Source of the DNA: Gnetum montanum | Taxonomy: Eukaryota; Streptophyta; Gnetopsida; Gnetales; Gnetaceae | Assembly (NCBI GenBank): GCA_015680685.1 | Contig: MNCI01006660.1 | Coordinates: 569,954 to 608,625 of the forward strand | Length of the DNA: 38,672 bases | Direction of reading: 5' to 3' | Shown: positions 1 through 10,120 of the stretch, piece after piece | Position numbering within the stretch: position 1 is the stretch's first letter | Layout of the letters: each line of letters starts with the position of its first letter | The notes under the pieces: model-generated | What the model was told of the DNA's origin: nothing | Seen by the model: the letters and a program-made list of their open reading frames with translations, nothing else | The model's database searches: none | Program-made: the position numbers and the translations under genes

Positions 1-195
1 GAACCCCACACACATACCTCAACGAACTAAGTTCCAAACATTATGGGAAAGACCTTACATCATTTATGAGACTTTTCCTTCTATGGTCATGATGATCTAA
101 AAACCTAAGAGAGAAAATAAGAAACAGTTGGTCAACATCCAACAAATCAAACCTTTCCATGAGCATACGCCAACTAACATAATAAGCACCTCATT
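1..195 (+). pseudogene. Ty3/gypsy integrase C-terminal tail (partial, copy A)
   Basis: This is the last part of a gypsy integrase, cut by the window edge. It aligns base for base, with substitutions, to the reverse complement of about 15,305-15,110, where the complete element encodes the integrase C-terminus. Both share the word GAACCCCACACA and the stretch encoding the end of the protein before a conserved GTGGGGGAGATGG motif. The frame contains several stops, so it is dead. Integrase would insert the cDNA into nuclear DNA; only its C-terminal region, usually involved in nonspecific DNA binding, is represented here. It belongs with the untranslated region and LTR that follow to 3073. Confidence 0.75.
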
Positions 196-2208
196 AGATG
201 GACAACCACGCTTCATATTTTGGGTCTCCTCCTTTCAACTTAGTTGTGGGGGAGATGGCCACTCATGCTAACCATACAAAGTGGCTTCTTAGTTTTTCAA
301 ACATTTTTGTTTTACAATTTTTTATTTTACACATTCTTTATTTTACATCTTTTTGTTTTTATGTTATTAATCTTTTCTAATATTTTTTTTACACCATCAT
401 TAGTACATTTGCTATTTCTTGAATATTTTATACTTTCTTTTATATTTTCTTTTATTTGGTATGGCTTTCTTACTTTTTGTTAATAAGTGTCAGGTACATT
501 GGTAATGCATTACTTGGTGGTGGTATGTATTATTTTTATTTGATTCTTAGTATCTGGTTTTTGGCTTTGAATTTTTTTATGGATAATTAGGACATGGTTT
601 CTTTTTATGTAATAGCAAATGAGTCCATAGCATCCACCCATCCACAAACTCTATGGTTTTCCTTGTTTTGGAAGTGTGCAATCCCTTTGTCATTAATAAA
701 ACTTTAATAAATTTGTGAATTTGGTAGTTTCTGGAATTGGGAAGGATTGAAAGGTTTGAACAAGGTGTGGCTTCAAGGGGATTTGGTATTCTTTGTTCTT
801 TTCTGTTTACCTAGGTGCATGTGTGTTTTCATGAATTTCTTACTATTCTGTGCTAATCAATAAAGGAAGTTGAATAGATCCTTGCATGGTGTGGTTCTCA
901 TTAGGAAAAAAAATGATGAGGATTCAAAGCACACCCCTTAGAAAAAATAAATATATGTGTCTTTGCATGGTGTGGTTCCCATTCAAAAAAAAAAACAATA
1001 ATGGGAATTTAAAGCACACCCCTTAGGAAAAGTAAATAGGCTACAAGCACTAGTTATGGGACTAGTCCCCTCTAACTAAGGCCCTTCCTACTTCTTCTCT
1101 AATAAGAAATGGTGGTTGTTCTGTGAGAGCACTCTTGTGTCTCTAGGGCATGGATTGGTCTTAGAATGTTGATGCGAAGTCACTGAACATGGTTGGTTTT
1201 GGTCTAGACTAAGGCTGGATCTTATCAAGTCATTTAACCACAAAATCCACAAGGGATTTCATGTGACCATAATTAGGAACTCCATTCCACTTCCTCTCTC
1301 ATCCATCTATGCTTTCCATGTCTCACCTCATGGTTGATTCCATGTTTAGTTTGATGTCCTGGTTTGATGTGTCGGAATTCTTAGTTAGTTTCTTTAAGGT
1401 TTTTGTACTTAACCTTCTGTAACCATTAATCATCCATGGAGCCCACAGACTCTTTGGTTTGAAGTTATGCAAGGGCATAAAAGGCCTATGCTTGCTTTGG
1501 GAAGGATTCACTTGCATATCTTTTGGTTGGGTTAGTTAAGTTCTTTATCCTTAGACACTCTTACAATCAAATTCTTTTTATTTACCCCATCAATGACATC
1601 CAATTGTGCACATCTTCACAAAAATTTTTAGTAAACTTTCCTTTTTATTGTTGCAAATTCTTATATCCTATTCAGATATTTCCTTGTATTGAACTTTTTC
1701 AAATTTAATAGACTGCTTAATTTAATTGACCCTATCTATCAGCCATCCCACTAACACTACTCAAGGAACCAATCAACCACAATCACAACCTCATCAAGTG
1801 TAACCACCAACGAGATAAGGCATTTAATAGTTATGTGTTACACATTACATACTAATTCATGATTTTGTTGTGATTACAGTGGGAAGCATGGATTGGAAGT
1901 GGGACTATCTTCACCAAGGATGTAGTAGTACCAGATAATGAGGACTGTCCGTAATCATTGGATCTCTTTTCTCTCTCTCATTCTTCTACTGCCAAGAGGC
2001 ATTAGATGTTAGTGTTATCCAAGGTGTTCACTTCTCTTATCATGAGCACCCCATGTTGTAAAAATTGTAATTATGTACACTTGGGGTACTTAGAGCCTGT
2101 TGTTTCAATTGAGTCAGTTTGTATGTAGTCAATAATCCCATACCTACCCAATATTTTGTAAAGAACTTATTCCTCCCCTTCTACACTCAAGGATGAGTTT
2201 TTATGTAG
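196..2208 (+). mobile_element. Long 3' untranslated region of gypsy copy A
   Basis: AT-rich sequence between the integrase tail and the 3' LTR. Bases up to about 1720 match the reverse complement of 13,650-15,110, and also match 37,150-38,672, so it is a conserved non-coding part of one gypsy family. Shared landmarks are the AAAGCACACCCCTTAG box, the ACTAGTTATGG box and the CTCTTGTGTCTC box. After about 1830 it resumes homology with sequence flanking the extra reading frame of the complete element, but that frame itself is missing here. Short open frames in this stretch are fortuitous. An 80-bp segment is tandemly duplicated at 880-1040. Confidence 0.75.
880..1040 (+). repeat. 80-bp tandem duplication in the gypsy untranslated region
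   Basis: Two adjacent diverged copies, 880-960 and 961-1040, each begin near CTTGCATGGTGTGGTT or CTTTGCATGGTGTGGTT and continue through an A-run to AAAGCACACCCCTTAG. The related copies near 14,310-14,410 and 38,020-38,100 have a single unit, so the duplication is specific to copy A. Confidence 0.8.
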
Positions 2209-2219
2209 TCATGGGGGTA
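2209..2219 (+). other. Polypurine tract of gypsy copy A
   Basis: The G-rich word CATGGGGGTA lies directly before the LTR start TGATGAATCAC, where the plus-strand primer of an LTR element is expected. The equivalent places of the sister copies (near 9913-9923 and 36767-36777, minus strand) hold GTGGGAG and CATGGGA. Confidence 0.65.
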
Positions 2220-3073
2220 TGATGAATCACATTTACATCTACTTCGATGTTGGGTACGCAATGTCGAGGTCTTGATGCAACATCGTGCAGAGTGTATACT
2301 CTAGGCCTATAAATACTATGCCTAGGCTCTAGTTTTCATAATGAGTTTTTGGTCATTTCTAGTTAGAGTAGTGAAGCTCTTGTAGTTTATTTTTTTCAAA
2401 GTTAGAATATTTTCGAAGTGCCCATAGAAGGAGTCTAATTATGTATGGTTTTTTGTTCAAGCACTGATGTATCTGAGTGTAGCAGTGTAACAGGAATAAA
2501 ATGAACTCTTTTGACAATCCTTGCAGCATTGAGAATAACTTAATATTTTATTTATTGCAATTTACTTTCATGCTGTTTACTTTAATGCATTTCAATTAAG
2601 AAATTTATTTCTAGTTGTTAATGAACATGAGCACAACCACTTTGAGCATTCATATAGTACCTAGTAACCCAACAATGCTTAATGTTTGGTAGCCTAGCAG
2701 CACTATATGTGTTCATGATGTGTCCAAGAAAGTGGGGTAGTTTGTTTAGCTAGATAGGCAATAACGAATTAGATTTTAAATTACTCTACTCTTTATGAAT
2801 TATATTTTAAATTACTCTACTCTTCATTCTTGTGTAGTTGACCAAATCTATAAAATATAAAGTAAGAAAAATCATATACCTCAATTACACTTAAACCATA
2901 CCTTTGAACCTCACAAGTGTAATCGGGAAGACAACGAATGTTCTCAACATCCATTTCACTTCCTAGAAGAGATAGTGCATTAGATAACTATAGGTCCATG
3001 GAATTTGATTGGATCGCACATAACGCATTAGTGATTCATATGGTTGGGCATAAGGATACTTCACTACTCATCG
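2220..3073 (+). repeat. 3' LTR of gypsy copy A
   Basis: The LTR starts TGATGAATCAC and ends ACTACTCATCG, where the sister LTRs end in CTCATCA. It carries a TATAAATA box at 2308-2315 and shares the internal blocks GGTAGCCTAG, AATTTGATTGGATC and GGTTGGGCATAAGG with the solo LTR at 4310-5201. A short duplication of TTTAAATTACTCTACTCTT lies at about 2775-2825. The right flank starts CTTTA. The matching 5' LTR and target duplication are outside the window. Confidence 0.8.
2308..2315 (+). promoter_or_regulatory. TATA box of copy A LTR
   Basis: TATAAATA lies about 90 bases into the LTR, at the same relative place as in the other LTRs of this family. It would mark the U3/R promoter of the element. 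Confidence 0.6.
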
Positions 3074-4304
3074 CTTTATTACTATTTTAAAAATTCTAAC
3101 AAGGGAATTTTTATTCCATAGATTTGACAACAATTCCTATTTGAGAATCTCTGAATCTATGCAAATTACAACTCTTACTTACATACAAGACTATGATAGT
3201 GTACCAACCAAGTTAAAATGTTGATTTTATATTTGGGAAGTGGCTTGACATTTACTTTCCCCTTATGCATGTGTTTAGGTTAAGATAGGTCATTGTTACT
3301 CTAGTGTGTCTAACGATTTGACAAAGAGCACTATAAGTGTATGTTGTCATGTCTCCTAGCCTATTACCCCAACAATTTAGGTACAAGAGGCACCTAGCTT
3401 CGAAATTACAAACTCTTACATGTTTAAGTATGCTTTTTCTTTTTGTTTCATGCTAACATTTCATCAACATAATTAATTTCTTCAAAATTAGCTTTCTTCT
3501 ATAATGGATTCCAAATTACTTTAAACTTCTTCTAATGATATTGAAATTTTATTTCTTTTATCAATACAAAAATTTTTGTTGGTTCTCATAATGCAAATTT
3601 ACAAGCTAGTAAAATTTGTGGTGCCTTTTTCTAGTGATGGCATTGCAAATAAGACATCTAATTTTGTTCTCTTTAATAATGTATATAAGTCATGGAATAT
3701 TGATTTTACTAAGGACTAAGAACTTAGAATGAAGGTTAAATAAGTTCCCCAATTCAAACAACTAAGACAACCAAAACCACACATAGATTCACGTGGTTAT
3801 CCAACTTGGGTACATCCACACTCAAAGGGTCAAATCTTTGTACACCTCTGGACTTTGTTCCTTCAAAATGTGGTTTAGAGGACACCACAACCTTTACAAT
3901 GTTTAAGCTGTGCTTAGATTGTTTTGTCACTATAAACACACTTAACCTCAAAAGGTCCCAACAAGCTCAAAGTGTGATTTCAAGGATCCCACAAACTTTA
4001 CAAAGATGTAAGCTTCACTTGGAGTGTTTTCATGCTGGAAACACACTTAACCTTGTAAGATCCCAACAAGCTCACAAGATGTCTTCTTACAAAAAGCACA
4101 TCAATCTTGTAGGGCTACAAAAAAAGCAAAAGAATCAATGAGAGAATGTAACTATCTTTACAAGTTCCTTATGCTTAAGCACACATACAACAATGCACAT
4201 ATGATGAAGACAGTGAGGAACAAAGTTAATTCACTTAATGTAGATAATGATGGATATTTCAATAGATAGTGCTTGTACATTTTCCAAGATTTCCACTTTG
4301 TTTG
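3074..4304. other. Intergenic stretch without a recognisable gene
   Basis: AT-rich DNA between copy A and the solo LTR. The only structure seen is the 104-bp tandem duplication at 3864-4072. The longest open frame (111 codons from 3806) is produced by that repeat and resembles nothing recognised. Confidence 0.6.
3864..4072. repeat. Two-copy 104-bp tandem repeat
   Basis: Units 3864-3967 and 3968-4072 share CCCACAA or ACCACAA, CTTTACAA, CACACTTAACC and TCCCAACAAGCT in register. They are clearly diverged, so the duplication is old. The sequence TTCACGTGGTTATCCA just upstream (about 3790) resembles a word seen in some plant retrotransposon-derived repeats, but I cannot assign a family. Confidence 0.7.
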
Positions 4305-5206
4305 ATAGTTGATGAGTTATGTTTTGTAGGGTCATGATATCAGATATCCGATATCAGGTCCATGATGTCTTGTATCCAATATCCAAGCACAACCTCTGAT
4401 GTTGGGCATTCGATATCACACCTTCTGTGCTAGCTTATAAATACTACACTTGGGTGTATGGTTGGGATATATATTTTTGGAATAGATTTTAGATAGCTTT
4501 TTTATAGATTTCAAAGTAGTCAAAATTTTATTTTCTAGTGTATGCTTATAGTGTGATGTTTAATGATTGTACGACATCTTGATTTGAGTGTGACATACTT
4601 GGACACATTGCATGACTGGCAATAAAGATCAAGATTATTTTTATCATTGTAGCATTCACTTGGATTTATTATTGCTTTTAGTTGTTTAATTGTTTATTGT
4701 TTTCCTTGGTTAATGTTTCGATTTATTGCTCTTTATTGTTCCTATCATTAAGCAGAATGAGTATGACTAATCGCAAGTGCTTAAGAGTAATTACTTGGTA
4801 GCCTAGTAGTGTATTGTTTGGTATGCCTAGTGACATATGCTTAGTAATCCTAGTGGTAGCTACATGAAGTCTAAGGCATGTATGGATGATTAGGAATGGA
4901 TGCCCATCACACATAGGTTAGTTTAGACTTTACTTTCCATTGTCAATTATATTAATTAATTAATCTCTCTATTATCATTAAGAGTAGCTTAGGGCTAGAC
5001 AACATTAATCATCATATGCCTCACTCTGGACTAAACCATACATGAAAAAGCTACCACTAGTCCAAGTGGGAAGATAGCGAACTACGATCAAGATATAATA
5101 GCTTAGATGCACAACTAGTCTCAACCATAGAATTTGACTGGATCATGCGTGAATGCTTGTGTTTCATAAGGTTGGGCATAAGGGTACCTCGCTACTCATC
5201 AATAGT
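4305..5206 (+). repeat. Solo LTR of the gypsy family with ATAGT target duplication
   Basis: The LTR proper is 4310-5201 (892 bp). It begins TGATGAG and ends CTCATCA, a perfect 7-bp terminal inverted repeat. It is flanked by identical 5-mers ATAGT at 4305-4309 and 5202-5206. A TATAAATA box lies at 4436-4443 and a CAATAAAG word near 4620 may be the polyadenylation region. The 3' half matches the copy A LTR. With one LTR and an intact target duplication, the likely origin is insertion followed by LTR-LTR recombination that removed the internal region. Confidence 0.85.
4436..4443 (+). promoter_or_regulatory. TATA box of the solo LTR
   Basis: TATAAATA is preceded by a U3 rich in GATATC-type words (4335-4425). 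The position within the LTR matches the sister LTRs. Confidence 0.6.
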
Positions 5207-5999
5207 CTTTTACTTTCCAAAACTTCCTCAGAATATATGCAATAGCTAGAAAATGGCTAGCTGGGATGTCCCATTCGTGCTTGGAACATCTTTTTGCAAA
5301 TAAAACTCATTCAGGGGGGATGTCACATTGAAAAATTTGTATGTCCCAACAGCAATTGGGACATCTACTATCAATCTGGAATGTTTGGCCTACAACTACA
5401 CTTTGAACTTTGGGACATTTCTTTGATATTTGGGATGTCTCAGTAGATCTCGAAACACGTTCTCTTGGCTTGTAGACTTTGTTTTCTAATTAAGACTTTG
5501 TTTTATCTTAGATTGACAACTCAACTCTCATTTTGTCATCCTAGCTCTCTCTTTGTCATCCCAACTCTTATCTTGACAACTCAGCTCTTATTTTGATATC
5601 ATGAAGCTTTTGTTTCAATCATCATGAAGTCCTTGTCTTTACACCAATAAGCTCTTATCCCTATCTTATCATCTTATTCTTCTTAGCTCTATAAGAACAC
5701 AAGCACATTTTTCACATTTTTGATTTTCTAAGGTTTTGACATACCAAAAGGTCAATATTTACATCATGATACGTGTTCATTAAAATTTCGAGTTACTTGT
5801 CTTATAATCAAAGTTTCACTTCATGATTAAATAATGGGAATGGAAATGGTTAATTATGTTCTTGTAAAACCAAAAAGAGTCTATAGGGTAAAATTTTTTT
5901 ATTACAAGGCTTTGATATGATCATGATGAGTCTTGAATACCTCATCAAGAAAATAACCTAAAATTGACACCTTCAACTTAAATAAATGTGACAATGTTT
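5207..5999. other. Intergenic stretch with short internal repeats
   Basis: No gene is recognised. From 5255 to 5440 the words GGGACATC and GATGTCCC recur about six times in both orientations. From 5515 to 5594 there is a 20-bp tandem array. This could be the U3 of an unidentified LTR element, since a CTCTATAAGAAC word follows near 5690, but no LTR edges were found. Confidence 0.45.
5515..5594. repeat. 20-bp tandem array, four units
   Basis: Units start at 5515, 5535, 5555 and 5575 and follow the consensus G-A/T-C-A-A/T-C then TCAGCTCTTAT and a T-run. The period is exactly 20 in all four units. Confidence 0.75.
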
Positions 6000-6240
6000 T
6001 TGCCTAAATACTATATTTAAGTCTAAGAGCATTACAAAAAGGACATTTTAGAAAGATATTCTCTTCATCTTCCACTACTACATCCATACAAAATCTACAG
6101 ATGTGTTGTTCTCTTTACAAATTAATCCATTTTCCTGTTTCAATAATGTGATACAAAAACCTAACATTTAAGTCATTTATACCTAGTACTATTCTAGTTT
6201 GTTTTTTCTAGTTGTTAGGGTAGGACTAGATATAAAATCA
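6000..6240 (-). pseudogene. C-terminal zinc-knuckle remnant of a LINE reverse transcriptase
   Basis: On the minus strand one frame reads a zinc-binding segment, CRFC followed by an acidic run DEENIF then LKCPFCNALR. Just upstream of it is a segment with ETGKW. This arrangement (GRW-like motif, CxxC, then an E-H/N-F-L-x-C-P box) is the C-terminus of some LINE ORF2 proteins. Only stops and AT-rich sequence surround it, so it is a fragment. It may come from the same LINE family as the decayed copy at 25-27.5 kb, which has lost this end. Assignment rests on a short motif. Confidence 0.5.
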
Positions 6241-6441
6241 TTTATATAGAAGCATACAATCTAACCTAAAATTTTGCATAGATTTAATTATTTAATTTAA
6301 AATTGTTAAATGGTTTCAATAAGTTATTTTTAATTTCATAAATTAAATAATAGAATTGTGTTATTACTTTACTTAAGTAAATATGATTTCCTTATTAAAA
6401 CATTTTGTTAAAGCTTTGTATCCTTTACTTCTTATAGGGAG

Positions 6442-6755
6442 TGATGAATCATGCAAAGGGCTGTGTCGATCGGCATGCATCAATGCATCCCTATCGATGC
6501 ATGGGTTGATGCATTGATGCATATGTGTTGACGTAGTGTTTGTCTCTACTTATATAAATGCATGTACCTACCACATTTATGATACTATTGAGTCAATAGA
6601 GTAGCTAACTTCTTGCAGTTTCATTCCATGAAAGTTAGAATATTTTCTAAGTGCCTACAGTCAAACTTCAATGATTGTATAAATCCTTATGTGAGCATCA
6701 ATGTGCCTAAACACTTTGATGTGCTAGTAATAAAGATGAGATTCTTGGAACTCCT
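6442..6755 (+). repeat. Truncated gypsy-family LTR (5' portion)
   Basis: It starts TGATGAATCATG like the copy A LTR (TGATGAATCACA). It has a U3 with repeated GATGCAT words, a TATATAAAT box at 6551-6559, the block GTTAGAATATTTTCTAAGTG shared with copy A (near 2402), and an AATAAAGAT word near 6730 shared with the solo LTR. It stops at about 6755, immediately before copia sequence, so the rest was lost or never joined. Confidence 0.65.
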
Positions 6756-6771
6756 TACAACACTTATCTAT

Positions 6772-8290
6772 TTACCTTTGATAAGGAAAATCCTCCTTAA
6801 GAAACTCAACATCTCTTGATTCTATCTTAGTCACACTTTTATTTGGTAGTTCTTCAATGAACAGAAATTCCTTAGAATGATCAAGGTACCTTATAAAGAT
6901 ACACTTTTTTTCTCCAAGACTTAACTTCTTGTGTCTATGAGAAGTGTTATGTACATAGGCTATAGATCCCCAAAGTTGTAAATGATCTAGAATTGAATTT
7001 CTACCAATCCATAACTCATATGAAGTGGAAGGTACTAATTGACTTGGATCATAATTAAGAATGGAAGTTATATTTTCATCCCAAAAGTTAACAGAAATTT
7101 TTGCATGTGCCATCATTGATCTTATCATACCTAGAGAGGTGTGGTTTGTCCTCTCAGTAATGCTATTTTTTTTATAGAGTTCTAAGAATCCTTAATTATC
7201 TAATAATTCCTTTTACATCATATAGTTCTTTGAACTATTCTCATAGATATTCACATCCATAGTTGGTTATTAGGATTCTAATCTTTTTATTGAACTAATT
7301 CTCAACTTCATTCATTAATCATCTAATGTAATCTGTTACCTCAAATTTATGAGAAATCATAAAAATGTAGCTTTAATATGTCTAATCATCTATAAATGTG
7401 ATGAAGTAGAAGATGTAATGTCTTGCCATAACATTCATTAGTCCATAGATGTTAACATGAACTAACTATAATGAAACATCATTCCTGGTGGCTTTGCCAA
7501 ACTATTTTCTAGTTTATTTGTGCACTTGACAATGCTCACAAGTTGATAGAGTGACTTTAGCAAGTAATCCTATTAAGCTTTACTTAGCAAACTTTTTCAT
7601 ACTCTCTTATCTAATATGAGTAAACCTATTATGCCATAAAATGGAATTATCACCAAAATTTTTAACAAAAGTGAGGAATGAAAAAGAACTCTATACTTTA
7701 TTAGAATATTCAATATTTAGCTTAAGGAAACCACCATTAAAAACCCACATTTATAATAAATTGAATCTAAATGAATTGTAACTAAATCATTTTTAAACAT
7801 GAAATTCAAACTTAATTTTCACAAAGTAGTAATGGAAAGTAAATTCCATAAAACATTTTATCCATAAATAAAATCATGGAGATATAGAATATGCTTCCAC
7901 TGTATAATAAGTGTATATGTACCAATGCCTAGTACATATATGCTAGAGGTATTCCCCATGTATATCCTTTTGTTTTATGTTGGAATTTGATAGTACTTGA
8001 CAAAGTTGATCTAGTCTTTCTTTATGTGGTCTATTACTCTCAAGTTTACATCCACATAAGGAGATCTACAACAACAAGAACACTATTTGGTACAAAAGAA
8101 TCTATGAAAAAAATAGGATAAGAAAATACCTTCTTATGTTCAGTGCATTCACAAGAAAAGTACCCTTGCATTTTGCAATTAAAAACAAGTCATATTATAC
8201 TTTTCTTTCTTGCCTTTCCTTTTACATCTCTTTTTTTCTTATCCTCCTTAGCCTTTTTTCATAGATGCTCTTGTTGAGAGAACCCATCTT
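6772..8290 (-). pseudogene. Ty1/copia pol remnant (GAG-pre-integrase and integrase)
   Basis: The open part (7128-6772) reads MMAHAKISVNFW, PSTSYELW, WGSIAYVHNTSH, KKCIFIRY and ESRDVEFL. These are the ordered landmarks of the C-terminal half of a copia integrase. Upstream, through stops and frameshifts, the frame reads ITERTNHTSLG (near 7150), YFITFIDD (near 7400), and LWHNRFTHIR with a CEHC knuckle (near 7640-7530), which is the GAG-pre-integrase domain. Further up (7950-7750) comes the segment that normally follows the protease. Lysine-rich sequence near 8270-8220 may be the end of gag. Reverse transcriptase and RNase H, expected downstream (below 6772), are absent. The element is dead and its right part borders the gypsy LTR at 8977. 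Confidence 0.8.
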
Positions 8291-8971
8291 GATCCCCTTT
8301 TTTCTAATTATTATTAGATTTCTAGGTATTAAACACAAAAGCTTATACATTAAAGGTCTTACCAGCTATTAGTTATACCTCCTTGAGTTCTAAATGACAT
8401 GTAATATACTCAAATATTTTTACATTTTTATTGTGTATTATGTTAACCCATATTATTAGTAAGACTTTGGTAGTGAGTGGATAAGTGATTATACCTTTTT
8501 TTCATCTATAATACTATTCTTGAAAGCCTTCAACTATGAAATCATATTTAACATTATCTTTAGTTGTTGTTTTAACTATTAATGTTAGCATGACATGTGA
8601 GGAAACTTAATCATGTTTCAAAGACAAAAATCATAAAGGCATAAAAGATAATCTTTTAAAGGCTACTTCAAAAATCAAAATTTAACATATGCTTTACTTT
8701 ATCACTAGAAAGAGGACAAATAGAAAAGCTAAATATTAATTTCTTATCTTTTTAAATTGATAAGTGGATGTATTATATTATGAACCCAATTCAATCATTT
8801 TTTAATTTCTTAATGATTCCAAGCTATGAGACAATGATGATTCATGTTTCCTAGTATGGCCCCATTATTATTTTGTAAATTAGAGGGACTATCATTGATG
8901 TAACACTTTGGCCTTCATACTAATAAAGCTATTGCATGAATTTTCAAGATTTTTATTATTTTTAACACTTC
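8291..8971 (-). other. AT-rich flank, possibly decayed copia gag
   Basis: It lies where gag of the copia remnant should be. Some minus-strand stretches read like gag filler, with many stops, but there is no motif. No other gene is seen. It ends at the ATTTC target duplication of the large gypsy element. Confidence 0.3.
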
Positions 8972-8976
8972 ATTTC

Positions 8977-9912
8977 TGATGAGCATTGAGTATACCCTAC
9001 ATCCAACCATATAAATTACAAGCGTTCATGTGCAATCTGGTCGAATTCCATAGACCTTAAGTTCCCAAGTACACTAGTTTCAAGAAGTGAAATCTAATCA
9101 TGATGATCGTTGTCTTCTTAACTACACTTGTGAAGCTTAGTTGTGTAGTTAAGTGTAATTAGGGCACATGATTTTTATTATTTTATATTTTATTTTCCTA
9201 TGATTGATAACAAGTTGAAACTCAATTCATTAACTAATTTAACTAATTTGATTGGTAATTAATAATTAACTATCCTAACATAAGCATCTGGTCCCACTTT
9301 CCATACACATCCTAAATGCATACAACATTGTTGGGTTACCAAGTGTTAAGCATTGTTGGGATTACCAACTGTTGTATGTTATGCTCGAAGTAGTCATGCT
9401 TATGTGTTTAATCTATTTAACTTAATTAGTTAATCAATTAAAGCCTTTCTTATCTTAATTAATTGCCTAGTTAATGAAAGTGGTAAATGAAAATGATAAA
9501 TGCAAATATAAATCATTAATCTATTCTAAAAACTAAATCATTAATCTATTCCAAGTGCTATAAGGTTTGATCAAAAGGCTTATCTTTATTTCCATTCACA
9601 CTACTGTGCTCAAGTACATTAGTGCTCAAATAAATCTCCATGCACTTTTTGACTCTTGCTGCAGGCACTCAGAAAATATTCTAACTCTCAAATGGAAAAG
9701 CTACACTAGGCTATTGAAAACCCCCTCCTTTACATGATGGGAGTGTTGTATTTATAGACTTTATTATGAAGCTGTGTAGATGGGGCCTCATAAACCCAAC
9801 AAATGCCTTGTCGATGAGGCAACACCATGTTGATTGGGTTGCATTGACATGGGCTCGTCGATGAGGCCACATTGGTGGGGGCTCATTGATGCAACACTTT
9901 GATGTGTCATTA
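8977..9912 (-). repeat. 3' LTR of the 13.3-kb element
   Basis: This 936-bp LTR reads, in the element's sense, from TAATGACACATC (expected TGATG) to CTCATCA. It is collinear with 21418-22251. The U3 side contains repeated CTCATCGAC or CTCATTGATG words at 9810-9900, and the TATA box is at 9749-9756. The outer edge abuts ATTTC. Confidence 0.9.
9749..9756 (-). promoter_or_regulatory. TATA box in 3' LTR
   Basis: TATAAATA on the minus strand, conserved at 22163-22170 in the 5' LTR. Confidence 0.6.
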
Positions 9913-9923
9913 TACTCCCACGA
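9913..9923 (-). other. Polypurine tract of the 13.3-kb element
   Basis: On the minus strand CGTGGGAGTA directly precedes the LTR start. The preceding sequence, GAGGACAAGTTTTTGTTCAA, is also conserved before the polypurine tracts near 2180 and 36800. The tract is short and imperfect. Confidence 0.6.
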
Positions 9924-10120
9924 TTGAACAAAAACTTGTCCTCAAGTTCCTTCACAAAATTGGGAAGGTATGGGATTATTGACTAACACTTAACATAATG
10001 AACTGACATAAGAAAACTAAGTGTTCAAGTGTACAGATTGACATCATTACAAACTTTGTGGTGCTCATGACACAAAATTGAACACCATGATATGACTACT
10101 CAAATTGGACAGCACATCCT

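Noticed and set aside
3806-4141. 111-codon frame resembling a small Cys-containing repeat protein
   Set aside because: It is generated by the 104-bp tandem duplication; the period is not a multiple of three, so the two units are read in different frames.
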